Shown: positions 15,612 to 25,087, counted from the first letter of the stretch. The stretch: 40,449 bases of DNA from Desulfosporosinus fructosivorans (GCF_004766045.1 NZ_SPQQ01000024.1:1-40449); one strand, 5' to 3'. Numbers and translations: made by a program. Notes: a model not told the origin generated them from the letters alone.

Positions 15612-17351
15612 TCAATTCCCTTCCTTTTTATAAAGCTGAAAGGTTAAGGTATTTCCATCTACGAAACTACGGATTAGCAGATGAGCGTCTGTACTATTTT
15701 TGAATTTAAAATCAAGAATAGGAAAACTTACGGTTGCATCACGCCCGGGAGGAACATAATTTACGGGCAGAGAATGACTATGTCGTTCAAGAATTTCTAA
15801 ATCAGCAAGAAGAACGACATTATAGAGTGTGGAAGAAACTTGGCAGACTCCTCCTCCGAGACCCGGGGTGAAGGTGTTTCCTTCGATGATCAGCGCCTCT
15901 TTATACCCCGCCTCAGCAATTCTTTCTCCTACACTATTATTGAAGGAGAACCTTTCTCCAGGTGCTAATAGTTTTCCATCGAGAGCCTTTGCAGCAAGAC
16001 GAATGTTCTCCGTACGATTGACCTGTGTTGAGTCAAAGCGAGTTGAATATTGAGCGATTGGCCCTGGTTCTTTGACGGTTAGATTTAGCTTGATTGCTTT
16101 GCCGTATCCGTCTACCACGCCATCATAAACACTTGAACCTATGGTGCCGGTACCTACAAACGTGGGATTCCACTGAACCGGCACATCAATAGTATCACTG
16201 TTATAAAGCCTAGCTTGAACAGTTGTAGGTAAAGAATAGTCTTGCTTTTGAGTGACCGTTGCAGTTATATCGGCTATAGAATAAATACTAGTTTCTTTCG
16301 CTGTTCCCGAAATTAGGTCTCTTGAACTTATTATTAGCTCATCCGTTACAACTCCACTGCCACCAAAAGAGACTACCTTTGGACTTAAATTGTTAGCATA
16401 AAGTCTTCCTAAGTAACTGGCTACTGATTTTGGCAATGTTGGTACAGAAGGGTCAATTAATATAATGGGATCTCCCTTTTGGGCCGCCACAACACTACCT
16501 GCCAATGCATCAGCAAAACCGTACCCTGTGGCTAGATATATTGTTGATGGATTCAGTGCAAAGGTTTCTGAAATGATAACATTCGTATCAAACCGAGATT
16601 GTCCAGACAACCGTTCGACATTAGCCTGCGGCAACAAACTAGTTATTTCAGATTTTACATTGTCTAAGATCGCTCCTACTCCCCCAGTTATGTATACTTT
16701 CGAAGGCTTCTTATCCAGTAAAAAAATTTTCATTTCTTGAGGAAGTGTATCGTGAGGAGATAATAGTATCGGCCAGCCTTTATTAGCGGCAAAACTTGAG
16801 ATACTTAGAGCATCAGGGTATTGTTCTCCAGAGGATATCACGACAGTAGCTAGACTTATATCCTTAAGTGAACTGGCTATCTTATAAGATGTATCATACT
16901 TGTCCATCCCGGCAATCCTAACAATATTTTTGAATCCAAGGTCATTAAATTTCGTCTCAAATTCCGTGCCAATTATCCCTGAACCACCAATGATATAAAC
17001 TGTTCCACTTGGATCAAGATGTTGAATGACATAATCAAATGCTTCCTTAGAGCTATCAACAGAAGAATCAACTAATAGTATAGGGGCTTCCTTTTCGTGG
17101 GCCAGGACACTTGCCGATAATGCATCAGCAAATCCATTTCCAGTTGAAAGGATTACATTCTGAACTTTTCCGTTGCCATAATACTCAGCGATAACCTTGG
17201 CAGTTTCAAATCTTGTATCTCCTGAAAGCCTATTGGGACTATTTACTTGTGGTAATTCAGCAACTGAACTTAGATTAGTAGTAGCAAAAGCTGGTGCTCC
17301 TGCAAGGCAGCTACATGAGATTAAGATTAATGCAATTATCTTTCTGTTCAT
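15612..17351 (-). CDS. Secreted cell-wall-binding protein: three CWB2 repeats plus VanW domain
   Basis: A 579-residue exported protein. A signal peptide (RKIIALILISCSCLAGAPAFA) is followed by three putative cell-wall-binding-2 repeats beginning at RLSGDTRFETAKVIAEYYGN, RIAGMDKYDTSYKIASSL and RLSGQSRFDTNVIISETF. Each has a FADALSAS/YPDALSIS/FADALAGS segment and a YIIGGSG/YITGGVG/SFGGSG end. Residues about 350-425 resemble a bacterial Ig-like linker (VPVQWNPTFVGTGTIGSSVY). The C-terminal part is a VanW domain (RTENIRLAAKALDGKLLAPG, GGGVCQVSSTLYNVVLLADL, ERHSHSLPVNYVPPGRDATV). CWB2 triplets attach proteins to the clostridial wall through secondary polymers. The VanW domain has no proven activity but accompanies peptidoglycan-linked modules. 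Confidence 0.92.
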   Translation of the reverse strand: MNRKIIALILISCSCLAGAPAFATTNLSSVAELPQVNSPNRLSGDTRFETAKVIAEYYGNGKVQNVILSTGNGFADALSASVLAHEKEAPILLVDSSVDSSKEAFDYVIQHLDPSGTVYIIGGSGIIGTEFETKFNDLGFKNIVRIAGMDKYDTSYKIASSLKDISLATVVISSGEQYPDALSISSFAANKGWPILLSPHDTLPQEMKIFLLDKKPSKVYITGGVGAILDNVKSEITSLLPQANVERLSGQSRFDTNVIISETFALNPSTIYLATGYGFADALAGSVVAAQKGDPIILIDPSVPTLPKSVASYLGRLYANNLSPKVVSFGGSGVVTDELIISSRDLISGTAKETSIYSIADITATVTQKQDYSLPTTVQARLYNSDTIDVPVQWNPTFVGTGTIGSSVYDGVVDGYGKAIKLNLTVKEPGPIAQYSTRFDSTQVNRTENIRLAAKALDGKLLAPGERFSFNNSVGERIAEAGYKEALIIEGNTFTPGLGGGVCQVSSTLYNVVLLADLEILERHSHSLPVNYVPPGRDATVSFPILDFKFKNSTDAHLLIRSFVDGNTLTFQLYKKEGN

Positions 17352-17548
17352 CTTATCCTACACTCCTTCAAATGACCATCTGGAAGATTATCTCATATTG
17401 AAGGAGTTAAGTGTGTCGAAATGAGCATTGTATTAACGTATTTTTAAATACCAATAGTGTCCCATTTAAACGAATATCAATGAAAAATCTTCGATGAGGG
17501 TTGATTATTCTGAGAGAAGCCTCCATAATCTATAAATGGTTATAAAAA

Positions 17549-17586
17549 AGATACCCTCCCAGACGTTAGTCCTAAGAGGGTATCTC
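17549..17586 (-). terminator. Terminator of the zinc-ribbon gene
   Basis: AGATACCCTC pairs with GAGGGTATCT over an 18-nt loop. On the minus strand it is followed by TTTTTTATAACC. It begins 13 bases after the stop codon. Confidence 0.85.
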
Positions 17587-17598
17587 TTCTATTAACGA

Positions 17599-17907
17599 TT
17601 AATAGTTGTTACGTGAGCGAGGTTGAAAGCACTCACGGCAATATACAGGTTTGTCGCCAGACGGTTGGAAAGGAACAGTAGTTTCAATTCCGCAAGTAGC
17701 GCAAACAGCTGGGAACATTTCGCGTTCTTGACGGCCATAGCCACCGCCGCCTTGGTTTCTGGTTTGTGCTTTTTTAGCTGCACGGCACTCAGGGCAACGT
17801 CCAGGTTCGTTAGTAAACCCTTTTTCAGCATAGAACTCTTGTTCAGAAGCTGAAAATTCGAAATCCCGACCACAGTCTCTGCAATTTAAAATCTTGTCAT
17901 TAAACAT
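17599..17907 (-). CDS. Zinc-ribbon protein with two CxxC pairs of pairs
   Basis: A 102-residue protein with two probable treble-clef/zinc-ribbon units. The first is LNCRDCGRDF...RCPECRAAKK (two CxxC, 28 residues apart), the second VCATCGIETT...YCRECFQP. The middle is a Gln/Gly-rich linker (TRNQGGGGYGRQ). This arrangement is the common CxxC-x17-28-CxxC zinc-ribbon family of Clostridia, abundant but functionally undefined. GGAGG lies 9 nt before the ATG and a strong terminator follows, consistent with a well-expressed single gene. Confidence 0.85.
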   Translation of the reverse strand: MFNDKILNCRDCGRDFEFSASEQEFYAEKGFTNEPGRCPECRAAKKAQTRNQGGGGYGRQEREMFPAVCATCGIETTVPFQPSGDKPVYCRECFQPRSRNNY

Positions 17908-18215
17908 TATAAAAAACCTCCACTAATTATTTACCCGTGCTACATGGCAAGTTCACAACTTCCTGAAGCCTTAGGCAATAGAGAAGGTAAGCTTTTAATC
18001 CACTAGTTACAACGAGCTTTAATAAGTATAACTGAAAAAATAAAATATGTCAAATCTAACGAGCCTGCGATAAAATTGAAGACAAGTTCGTGAAATTTGC
18101 GGATATTGAGTCAATCCATTCCAAGATACCCCCTTCTAAAGTGGGTGTTCCATTTTCACTTTGGCGGGGGTAGAAGTGGAACTGTTCAGCTTTAACTAAA
18201 ACGAGTTCACTATTC
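17908..18215. other. Intergenic with a long imperfect hairpin
   Basis: An extended stem-loop occupies 18127-18172: TACCCCC with GGGGGTA outside and AAAGTG with CACTTT inside. No T-run follows on either strand, so it is not an obvious terminator, although it lies 45 bases past the protease stop. It may be a small mobile-element remnant or an mRNA-end structure. Confidence 0.4.
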
Positions 18216-18980
18216 CTATGGCAAAACCTGAACAGGAATCGCTAAAGCCCTCGGCTCTGATTTTCCATTTATTTCGACACTAGTGCTAGCAAAGATAACA
18301 CCTATCACCTTGGACTGATTATCTAAGACGGGACTACCGCTGTTACCTGGATTAATAGGTATATTGATATCAAAAATCTGATTTAGGCTATTCTTCACAC
18401 TATAAAATTGACCTACTTCTCCTCTCTGCGATATCTTCTCATATCCCAACGGATTACCGATAATAGTCACGGTATCACCAGTTTGAACCCTGTCTTTTGT
18501 GTTAAGTGCTATCGTGGGGAGAGCACTTCCTTCTATCTGAATAATAGCTATGTCTACATCTGGGATGACCTCGTATTTTTTGGAGTAATACACCGTTCCA
18601 TCACCAAAGCGAATAGTAATCGTACTGGCATTGACTACAATATGTTGATTAGTTATTATCGTACCTGTTGGGGATATATTAAACCCAGTACCCCGTTTTA
18701 CCTCAGTATTGAAAAGCCCATTCGCAACCGTTGCTTCTATACTTACTACTGCGGGCTTGCATCGTTGAACGATTTCGTCTTCCTTTAAAGCCCTATTTTG
18801 TTCCAAAAAGTTCAATGTATCCGAGAAGAGAAAAGGGAAATTAGGTACAGAAATAGCTATAAACGCTAATAAAACCAGAAGGGTTACTAGTTTTCTAAAG
18901 TAGCCAGGTTTTTTATTGTTCAACATTTCGTCTCCAAGTTCATCGCCAGGCTCTTCATCCATTAATTCGTCATCGTTCAT
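18216..18980 (-). CDS. Membrane-anchored trypsin-like serine protease (HtrA/DegP type, no PDZ)
   Basis: A 254-residue S1C-family protease. An acidic cytoplasmic head (residues 1-23) precedes one membrane helix (KLVTLLVLLAFIAISVPNF), then the external trypsin-like domain. The catalytic triad is visible: His in TIITNQHIVVNAS, Asp in IPDVDIAIIQIEG, Ser in PINPGNSGSPVLD. The usual PDZ domain after the protease core is absent and the protein ends at ALAIPVQVLP, so it is a short form. Likely substrates are damaged or misfolded envelope proteins. TCAGGAGGC precedes the ATG. The histidine kinase upstream runs in the same direction but is separated by a terminator. Confidence 0.9.
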   Translation of the reverse strand: MNDDELMDEEPGDELGDEMLNNKKPGYFRKLVTLLVLLAFIAISVPNFPFLFSDTLNFLEQNRALKEDEIVQRCKPAVVSIEATVANGLFNTEVKRGTGFNISPTGTIITNQHIVVNASTITIRFGDGTVYYSKKYEVIPDVDIAIIQIEGSALPTIALNTKDRVQTGDTVTIIGNPLGYEKISQRGEVGQFYSVKNSLNQIFDINIPINPGNSGSPVLDNQSKVIGVIFASTSVEINGKSEPRALAIPVQVLP

Positions 18981-19158
18981 TGTTGCCTCCTGATTTTCAG
19001 CTGGTTCATATTTTATCTCTGTTTGGATTATATATTGAATAGTTCCGCATAGCTACGCCTTATATTTAACTCCTAATTTTTTATTATACATTCCATGTTC
19101 ATGGACAACTTATTTAAGCGATTTGAATTGACTAATTCTGATACGTTGTCTAAACACG

Positions 19159-19195
19159 AAGAATCTTTCCCTATTCACTTTAGGAAAAGATTCTT
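19159..19195 (-). terminator. Hairpin downstream of the histidine kinase
   Basis: AAGAATCTTTCCCT pairs with AGGAAAAGATTCTT (one mismatch). On the plus strand it is followed by AATTTTATC; on the minus strand the tail is not T-rich. Confidence 0.55.
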
Positions 19196-19272
19196 AATTT
19201 TATCAATATAAATATGAAAGCGATACAACTGCTACACACTTTTTATAAATGTATCTATGTCACAAGAAGTGA

Positions 19273-20118
19273 TTAGGAAATGTTCATCTCCATCGGTTGC
19301 GGGAAACGGACCAAAAAAGTAGTTCCATCAGGATCAGATTTAACTTCTATTGCCGCATTATGCCTATCAGCAATACTGAAACACATTGGTAAGCCCAGAC
19401 CCGTGCCACTTTCTTTAGTCGTAAAAAATGGAGTCCCCAGTTTTAATAGATTCTCTGCATCAATGCCCGTACCTTCGTCGCTCACACGTAGGACTATGCA
19501 TTCTCCTTCCATATATGTGTTAATAGTCAGGCACCCATTCAGGGGCATTGCCTCTAACCCATTACGAGCAAGGTTTAACACTAGTTGAGTAATTTCATTT
19601 GTGTCAATATCAAGGTCAGCTAAATCTCCTGGTTCAAAGACACACTTCTTACCTTGGTTATAGGCATCGGCCAGTAGTAGGGGAAATAGGTTATCTAATA
19701 ACTTGTTTAAGGATTGTCGTTTGAACTCGGTTGGTTTATTCTTGGCTAGAGATAAAAAACCTGTGATTATCGAATTGGTTCTATCGAGTTCCTCGATCAT
19801 CAGGTCGAAATAGCTCTTGTATGTAAGCAAATCAGTTTTGTTCTGAAGCATTTGGAGAAAGCCTCTTATAGTAGTCATTGGATTTCGAACTTCGTGGCCA
19901 AGTCCAGCTGCTAATTGGCCGATGATGTTAAGCCGTTCTAGTTTAGCAACTTCATGTTCAATGCGTTCTCTTTTATCAATCTCTTGTTTCAGCTCCTTCG
20001 CTCTGTCATCAACCATTCCCTGTAGAATTAGTTTTTGAGCTTTCAAATCAATCAATTCGCTTTTCATATTTACATAGCTTTCCCAATCTCCAATGCTGTG
20101 GAATCTTAATGTAATCAT
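19273..20118 (-). CDS. Sensor-less histidine kinase (HisKA + HATPase)
   Basis: A 281-residue kinase with no membrane segment. A coiled-coil-like region (residues about 20-65, rich in Lys/Glu) leads to the phospho-acceptor helix AAGLGHEVRNPMTTIRGFLQ with the H-E-x-R-N-P motif. The ATP-binding domain shows the N-box VLNLARNGLEAM, G1 VSDEGTGI, and G2 TTKESGTGLGLPMC. The layout resembles the sporulation and KinA/KinB-like kinases that feed Spo0A; no response regulator gene adjoins it, so its partner is encoded elsewhere. The ATG at 20118 has GGAG 7 nt upstream and is chosen over an ATG 27 nt earlier. Confidence 0.88.
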   Translation of the reverse strand: MITLRFHSIGDWESYVNMKSELIDLKAQKLILQGMVDDRAKELKQEIDKRERIEHEVAKLERLNIIGQLAAGLGHEVRNPMTTIRGFLQMLQNKTDLLTYKSYFDLMIEELDRTNSIITGFLSLAKNKPTEFKRQSLNKLLDNLFPLLLADAYNQGKKCVFEPGDLADLDIDTNEITQLVLNLARNGLEAMPLNGCLTINTYMEGECIVLRVSDEGTGIDAENLLKLGTPFFTTKESGTGLGLPMCFSIADRHNAAIEVKSDPDGTTFLVRFPQPMEMNIS

Positions 20119-20730
20119 GTAAAACTCCATTCTGTTACAATACATTCCGCTCGTACCCTAGATACTTAATCTTTGCCAAATACAAGGGCCAACTGTGTTC
20201 ATTATCAGAAGTTTCTAGGGTTTCCATGCTTAATTTCTTTAATCAATACGAAATGTAGTGCTTCCGATAATATTCTGCTTTGAAACCTTTCTCTGAATTG
20301 CTATTGAAGCTACAACTGCTGTCGTTTGCAAAATAGTCATGGGGTGCTCTTTCAACGTTAAATATTCAAAAAAATAGTGTCCCTCTCACTTATGCACAAT
20401 TAAATCATTTTATAATTCGTCTAATTGCTTTCTATTCCTTTTATGCAGACAGAGGTTCTATGATTGCGTCAAATATTTTCATAAATTCAATCCTTTCGAC
20501 AATTGTATCTAATAAGTTATACATTGGTATATTCAATCTCTTATATGCCAAGGAACATATTCACGTTGTATAAAATGTAAATTTCAACAACATAAATACT
20601 TTCAATAAAGCACAAGATACTTAAGAATAAAATTAAAACATCTTTGTAGAAGCTTATTTTTAAATGTCAATAAATATGTTTATTTCAAAAAGAAAATCAG
20701 ATATTCTACTTAATAAAGGAGGAACCTTTT
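20119..20730. other. Divergent promoter region, nothing else recognised
   Basis: 612 A+T-rich bases between the minus-strand kinase and a plus-strand membrane protein gene. Both promoters must lie here. No riboswitch, inverted repeat with a T-run, or short gene with a ribosome binding site was found. Confidence 0.35.
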
Positions 20731-21228
20731 TTGTTTAAGGATAAAATTTTAATAGGAGCAGTAATCGGCATACTAGCCGATTCTCTAAAGTTAATAACTA
20801 ATTATACCTTTTGGGTGTTTGGGTTCACAAAGGTTGTATTTTGGCAGATTGTAGCTACTCGCTTTATCCAAAAGGAGTACCTTTATCATAAGTTAGCTTA
20901 TATTGTAGGCGCCATTGCTGACATTACATTTACCTCACTTTTGGGAATAGTATTTGTCTATGTAATTTACCTTTTTGGTCCGAAAAACCTATGGACAAAG
21001 GGAGTGGGATTTGGTTTAGTGGTTTGGGTAATCGTCTTTGGTACATTGCTTGGACAAACAGTTGAGGATAAATTGCCACAAGAGCCAACTGGCGTGGTTA
21101 TTACACTTATCGCGCATATCGTGTTCGGTTTTGCTTTGGCTTTCTTTACCAAGGTGCTAGATCAAGATAAACTAGTGCTAGTTAAAAGAAATAAATTAAT
21201 GCGTACATATAAGTCAAAGGGTGAGTGA
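20731..21228 (+). CDS. Four-helix membrane protein, unknown
   Basis: A 165-residue integral membrane protein beginning with TTG, 6 nt after AAAGGAGGAACC. Hydrophobic stretches lie at about residues 6-22 (ILIGAVIGILADSLKLI), 55-82 (YIVGAIADITFTSLLGIVFV and following), 92-108 (GFGLVVWVIVFGTLLGQ) and 122-140 (VVITLIAHIVFGFALAFF). The tail is basic. I recognise no family beyond a resemblance to small membrane proteins of clostridial genomes. Without neighbours on its strand there is no functional hint. Confidence 0.75.
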   Translation: MFKDKILIGAVIGILADSLKLITNYTFWVFGFTKVVFWQIVATRFIQKEYLYHKLAYIVGAIADITFTSLLGIVFVYVIYLFGPKNLWTKGVGFGLVVWVIVFGTLLGQTVEDKLPQEPTGVVITLIAHIVFGFALAFFTKVLDQDKLVLVKRNKLMRTYKSKGE

Positions 21229-21306
21229 ACTCGTATAAAGTAAAAGATCTACATCTAAGTAACCCCGCTAGCAGAGCCAGCGGAGTAAGTGAATTGTTAT
21301 TCATAA

Positions 21307-21882
21307 TTATAAGTTGAAAATCAAGTCATCTAGAGCACGTTTGGGCACATGATGAATTCCTTGTTGATCCCGCCAATATTTAATGTTTCCGGATTCGCTT
21401 AGTTCCTCTATGACCACCACCTCTTTTGGTTTCCCTATAGCAATCACAGTCAAGATTTCAAAATGATCAGGTAAGGTTAGTACTTGGGCTAGGGTGACAC
21501 GATCTACTGAATTAAATTGGCATCCCCCCAACCCTTTTTCAGTAGCACCCAGCAAAATGCTCTGGACAGCAATCCCCTGATCCCAAAAGAAACCTTTACT
21601 GATTCTTTGATCATGAAGCACGACTACGTAAGCGCTAGGCTTCTCTCCTTCCTCTGGTCCGTCCCAATCTTTAAAGTAACCCGCCCATTTTAGTGTTTTG
21701 AAAATCAGAGTATTAGTTTCGTGCGTCTGGGATAAAAAGAACTTTAACGACTGAAGGTTCCCCCCCGTAGAAGAAAGCCTTGCCAAGTCTATGAGTTCTC
21801 TCAAAGTCTCCTGACTTACCTCTACATCCTGATAAAACCGCCGATAGGTCCGGTTTTTTTCGATAAGTTCACGAATCATCAT
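21307..21882 (-). CDS. Nitroreductase family protein
   Basis: A 191-residue FMN-dependent oxidoreductase of the nitroreductase fold. It has the N-terminal FMN-contact segment KNRTYRRFYQD (R-S/T-x-R-x-F), LARLSSTGGNLQSLKFFL (N-x-Q-x-W/L-type FMN ring contact), WDQGIAVQSILLGATEKGLG (the conserved central helix), and LTVIAIGKPKEVVVIEE (final strand). The physiological substrate is unknown. It runs in the same direction as the SagB-type gene upstream, 163 bases away, so two related flavin enzymes sit in tandem. A double ATG makes a start one codon later equally likely. Confidence 0.88.
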   Translation of the reverse strand: MMIRELIEKNRTYRRFYQDVEVSQETLRELIDLARLSSTGGNLQSLKFFLSQTHETNTLIFKTLKWAGYFKDWDGPEEGEKPSAYVVVLHDQRISKGFFWDQGIAVQSILLGATEKGLGGCQFNSVDRVTLAQVLTLPDHFEILTVIAIGKPKEVVVIEELSESGNIKYWRDQQGIHHVPKRALDDLIFNL

Positions 21883-22045
21883 TCTTATATTCCTCTTTTC
21901 ATTTATTTTATATTTGGAATATCCGCATAAACGATGGGATTAGTCAACACCAGTCTTCGTTTTATATCAGTTTCATCGGATAACGCTCCTTTTTTATAAA
22001 AAAGGTTCTATCATTAGTAATCCTACCGTGGTTGACTCTAAGCGT

Positions 22046-22780
22046 TCATTTAGACCCGACAGTCGCCAAATATATTACGAATTGTTCCTTTCCATCAAGT
22101 CCAAGTAGCTGATTCAACTCATCGTCTGAATAAGCAGCTATTGCACAGGTTCCACAATTAACAGATTCGGCACTTATGTATAAGTTTTGACAAACATGTC
22201 CGGCGTCGAGATACAAATACCTATAGCCTCTTTCTCCGTATCTCCAATTCATTCTGTAGGGTACCGCGACCCAAAGGAAAGTTACTGCACTGGATTTAAC
22301 AAAGTTCTGGTTCAAACAAGCCTTTGTAATCTTATCAGCTATATCTTGGTCCAATGAAACGCCAATTAAACCGTGTTCCAATGCTAAAAATCTATATAAC
22401 CCTGGCTTAATTCCTTCGACATTATTGATCAGCAGATAGGTTTCAAGCGCATGGCGAGCCCCCGCCGATGGGACGTTACGTAATGTTGCTGTTCCTTGGA
22501 AAACTTTTTTAACTCCTTGTGTACACCATAGTAGATAAGAAAGTTGATCCATCGTCAAAGGTTCTATGGAATATTTTCTTAAACTTATACGTTGCTCAAC
22601 GATTTTTCGAGAATCCACAAACTCAGTTACTATTTTACTTGGTTTGGGCAGTTTAATTATTGGTTGGGCCTTGTCGTATTCCAATTGGATCGGTGGTTGA
22701 GGCTTACCTAAATACTGATCTGATGGACCAAGATTGCAATGTTTTGTTCGATTAAGGAACTGTTGTCCTGTCTCGTCCAT
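22046..22780 (-). CDS. SagB/ThcOx-type nitroreductase-fold dehydrogenase
   Basis: A 244-residue FMN protein of the SagB-type dehydrogenase family. Diagnostic segments are EQRISLRKYSIEPLTMDQLSYLLWCTQGV, RNVPSAGARHALETYLLINN (the S/P-A-G-A-R-H motif), and YLYLDAGHVCQNLYISAESVNCGTCAI near the C-terminus. In streptolysin-type peptide pathways SagB oxidises azolines to azoles, but most solitary homologues, as here, have no cyclodehydratase or precursor peptide nearby. A free-standing flavin reductase role is therefore more likely. GGAG precedes the ATG by 8 nt. Confidence 0.88.
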   Translation of the reverse strand: MDETGQQFLNRTKHCNLGPSDQYLGKPQPPIQLEYDKAQPIIKLPKPSKIVTEFVDSRKIVEQRISLRKYSIEPLTMDQLSYLLWCTQGVKKVFQGTATLRNVPSAGARHALETYLLINNVEGIKPGLYRFLALEHGLIGVSLDQDIADKITKACLNQNFVKSSAVTFLWVAVPYRMNWRYGERGYRYLYLDAGHVCQNLYISAESVNCGTCAIAAYSDDELNQLLGLDGKEQFVIYLATVGSK

Positions 22781-22895
22781 TATTTCAACTCCTATTATCT
22801 CTTTGCATTAGTCTGCTCGAACTGATATGACATTATTATCATTTTCTACTGGGTGTCAATCACAAGATGCCGGGTACTACAGACCTCAAAACCTA

Positions 22896-22929
22896 CTAAA
22901 CAGACCCACCTTGCGGCGGGCCTGTTTAG
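22896..22929 (-). terminator. Terminator of the CWB2-transglycosylase gene
   Basis: CTAAACAG, CCC and CC pair with GG, GGG and CTGTTTAG across two one-base mismatches. The minus-strand tail is TAGTAGGTTTTG. It begins 3 bases after the stop codon. Confidence 0.75.
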
Positions 22930-22931
22930 GA

Positions 22932-24845
22932 CTACTTTTCTAGTACAGCTTTTGCTGAGGCACTCTGATAGCCAGTTCTAGCCCGATCTGTGATCTTGGG
23001 ATCCAAGCTCGGCCCTTGTAGAACGGTCCAGTAGTATTTTGCCGCAGTAGCGTACGAAGTATCTTTGTCCTCAATGGCCAACGCATCAGCTTCATCTAAG
23101 AGTTTGTCATAGGAACTAAGGATTTTCTGTGAGACAATTGTCTTATCCGCAACCGTGACCAACGGACTATTATAGGCGGTAATATAAAATCCTAAGCCTT
23201 GTACGTAATAATCGCCTCTAGGTTGGAGATCAATATGAAAATTGTACCAGTAATCTCCGTTAGTAATCAGCGATTCTGGATCGAACGCCAGATCCCCGAT
23301 ATGCACGGGAGTTGGCGTACTCCAGCAGCTGGAGCGACTGGGAGGACTTACAAGAGGCAAAAGGGATTTTGGAAGTTTTGTTGCACCTGGAGCGAACGTA
23401 ATTGCGGTGTTGTACTTCTGCCCCAGCAGGCCAAACACCTTGTCCTGATAGGCATCTTCACCGGTAAAGTAATTCGGGTTATTCTGTTCGGTCCAAGCAT
23501 TATAGCCCCATACGGCAAAATACCAGTTTTCTAAAACATTGCGGTTCCCATCCCCAATCTTGGGATTCGCTCGCCATTTATTATTAAGAATTTGGCAACC
23601 CACTTCAAGGTTATAATCGAGATCGCTTTTCAGTTTAGCCACGTCGTATTCGGGATAATTGGCTGGGGAAATTTGCATAATCCCAATTCCACCATCGCTT
23701 GCGATAAAAGGTTGATCTGTTAAAGGTAGTCCATTCGTTGGATCCACTTTATATTGTTTCCATCCGCTCTCCATCCAGGCAATGGCTTTGAGTAGTGCTG
23801 GAGGTATATCATATCTATTTGCCATAGCCTCAATTTTTTTACCTAAAATTGAGGTTTGTACACTTGTATCAATCGCACCAACTCCAAGACGACGTTGACT
23901 CTCACTAACTACAGCTTCTCCACCAAGTGCTGTTACAACACTGTTAGCAGACATTTTGCTTAACACAAAGGCTCCTGCTGCAGGAGTCCCAACACCGTCA
24001 GTAAGAACAATAGCGGACTTAGTTTGAGCTGCAAGTGGTGCACCGGAAAGAGCATCAATCCCAGTCACGCCATTAGCCAAATAGACATTCTCATACGTCA
24101 AAGAAGCGTTAAAGTCTTGAATGATTTGGTTATTCGTGTCATAAGCGGTGTAACCAGCATGACGATTTGCATTTGGCACCATTGCTTTGACAGCGTCGCT
24201 GATGATGCCTGTTCCACCAATAACATCACTTGTTGTAATGCCAGGATTAGCAGCTAAGAAGCTTGCTACACTATTAGGAAGAGCATCTTTATCAGTTAGA
24301 AGAATGGGCTCATTGGCAGCAGAGGCAAGCGCCGCGATAGAGAGTGCATCTTGCAAGCCGTTAGCCACAGCAACTTTCGTTACTCCAACCATTTTCGAAG
24401 CGATGTTCACCGATGTGGCAGAGCGATCAAATCCACCTAGAGGGATAACCGTAATATTCATAGTAACTAACTCATCGAGAACTGCTTGGCTTATTACAGC
24501 AGTCCCACTAGTAACATAAACTTTCGTAACAGCAAGTTTTACAAGCTCGTCTTTTGTAGTGGGGTCAAGGACTTTTCCAGCTCCGGTCAGAAGGATTGGC
24601 GCTTTCAAATAGGAAGCAAGGGGACCCGAGGTCAGTGCATCAACCATGCCATAAGAAGTTGAGGAAGCAAGAATTGCAGTTCCTGTCCACCCTGTTTGGT
24701 CAGCAATCTTAACTGCAGTTTGTTCAGCAGTTGTACCAGATAAGCGAGTTGGGACCGCTCCTGCAGCAAATGCATTAATAGGGAGCATTGTCAGCACCAT
24801 ACCGGCTATAGCTAATATAGCTAGGGATTTTTTAGTTTTTCTCAT
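22932..24845 (-). CDS. Secreted wall protein: three CWB2 repeats plus lytic transglycosylase (SLT) domain
   Basis: A 637-residue exported protein. The signal peptide (KKSLAILAIAGMVLTMLPIN then AFA) is followed by three CWB2 repeats: from RLSGTTAEQTAVKIADQTGW, from LGGFDRSATSVNIASKMVG, and from RHAGYTAYDTNNQIIQDF. Each contains a VDALTSG/QDALSIA/IDALSGA segment. After about residue 325 comes an SLT transglycosylase/lysozyme-like domain with the catalytic Glu in LLKAIAWMESGWKQY and the GGIGIMQISPANYP motif, then Tyr-rich FAVWGYNAWTEQNNPNYFTG. It would cleave peptidoglycan glycan strands while anchored in the wall. The ATG at 24845 places the signal peptide correctly; an earlier in-frame ATG lacks a binding site. 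CWB2 at the N-terminus is shared with the protein at 15612. Confidence 0.92.
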   Translation of the reverse strand: MRKTKKSLAILAIAGMVLTMLPINAFAAGAVPTRLSGTTAEQTAVKIADQTGWTGTAILASSTSYGMVDALTSGPLASYLKAPILLTGAGKVLDPTTKDELVKLAVTKVYVTSGTAVISQAVLDELVTMNITVIPLGGFDRSATSVNIASKMVGVTKVAVANGLQDALSIAALASAANEPILLTDKDALPNSVASFLAANPGITTSDVIGGTGIISDAVKAMVPNANRHAGYTAYDTNNQIIQDFNASLTYENVYLANGVTGIDALSGAPLAAQTKSAIVLTDGVGTPAAGAFVLSKMSANSVVTALGGEAVVSESQRRLGVGAIDTSVQTSILGKKIEAMANRYDIPPALLKAIAWMESGWKQYKVDPTNGLPLTDQPFIASDGGIGIMQISPANYPEYDVAKLKSDLDYNLEVGCQILNNKWRANPKIGDGNRNVLENWYFAVWGYNAWTEQNNPNYFTGEDAYQDKVFGLLGQKYNTAITFAPGATKLPKSLLPLVSPPSRSSCWSTPTPVHIGDLAFDPESLITNGDYWYNFHIDLQPRGDYYVQGLGFYITAYNSPLVTVADKTIVSQKILSSYDKLLDEADALAIEDKDTSYATAAKYYWTVLQGPSLDPKITDRARTGYQSASAKAVLEK

Positions 24846-25087
24846 GTGATGAATTTTCTCCTCTCGTCTTAAGTCTTCTTCTAGAATATTGTAATTCTGT
24901 CTCATAGTTTTAAGGCGAACTTGTTCGCTCTAATTTCTCTATTGTCCCAAAGCTAAATATTCGTCATAATAATTCATTTTACCTTTTTTTAATTTGTACG
25001 TGAAAATAAATTTCACATTAAACAATTCCTTTCTCCTTGTCCGTTTAAGAACAAAGAGAGCAAAGGGCTTCCCCACTGACTCAATGT

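Noticed and set aside
22046..22780. A thiazole/oxazole-modified peptide cluster because of the SagB-type gene
   Set aside because: No cyclodehydratase, precursor peptide or transporter gene lies nearby; the neighbour is an ordinary nitroreductase.
23199..24519. Plus-strand frames of 77-111 codons opposite the CWB2-transglycosylase gene
   Set aside because: Antisense shadows of a strongly supported long gene, with no ribosome binding sites.
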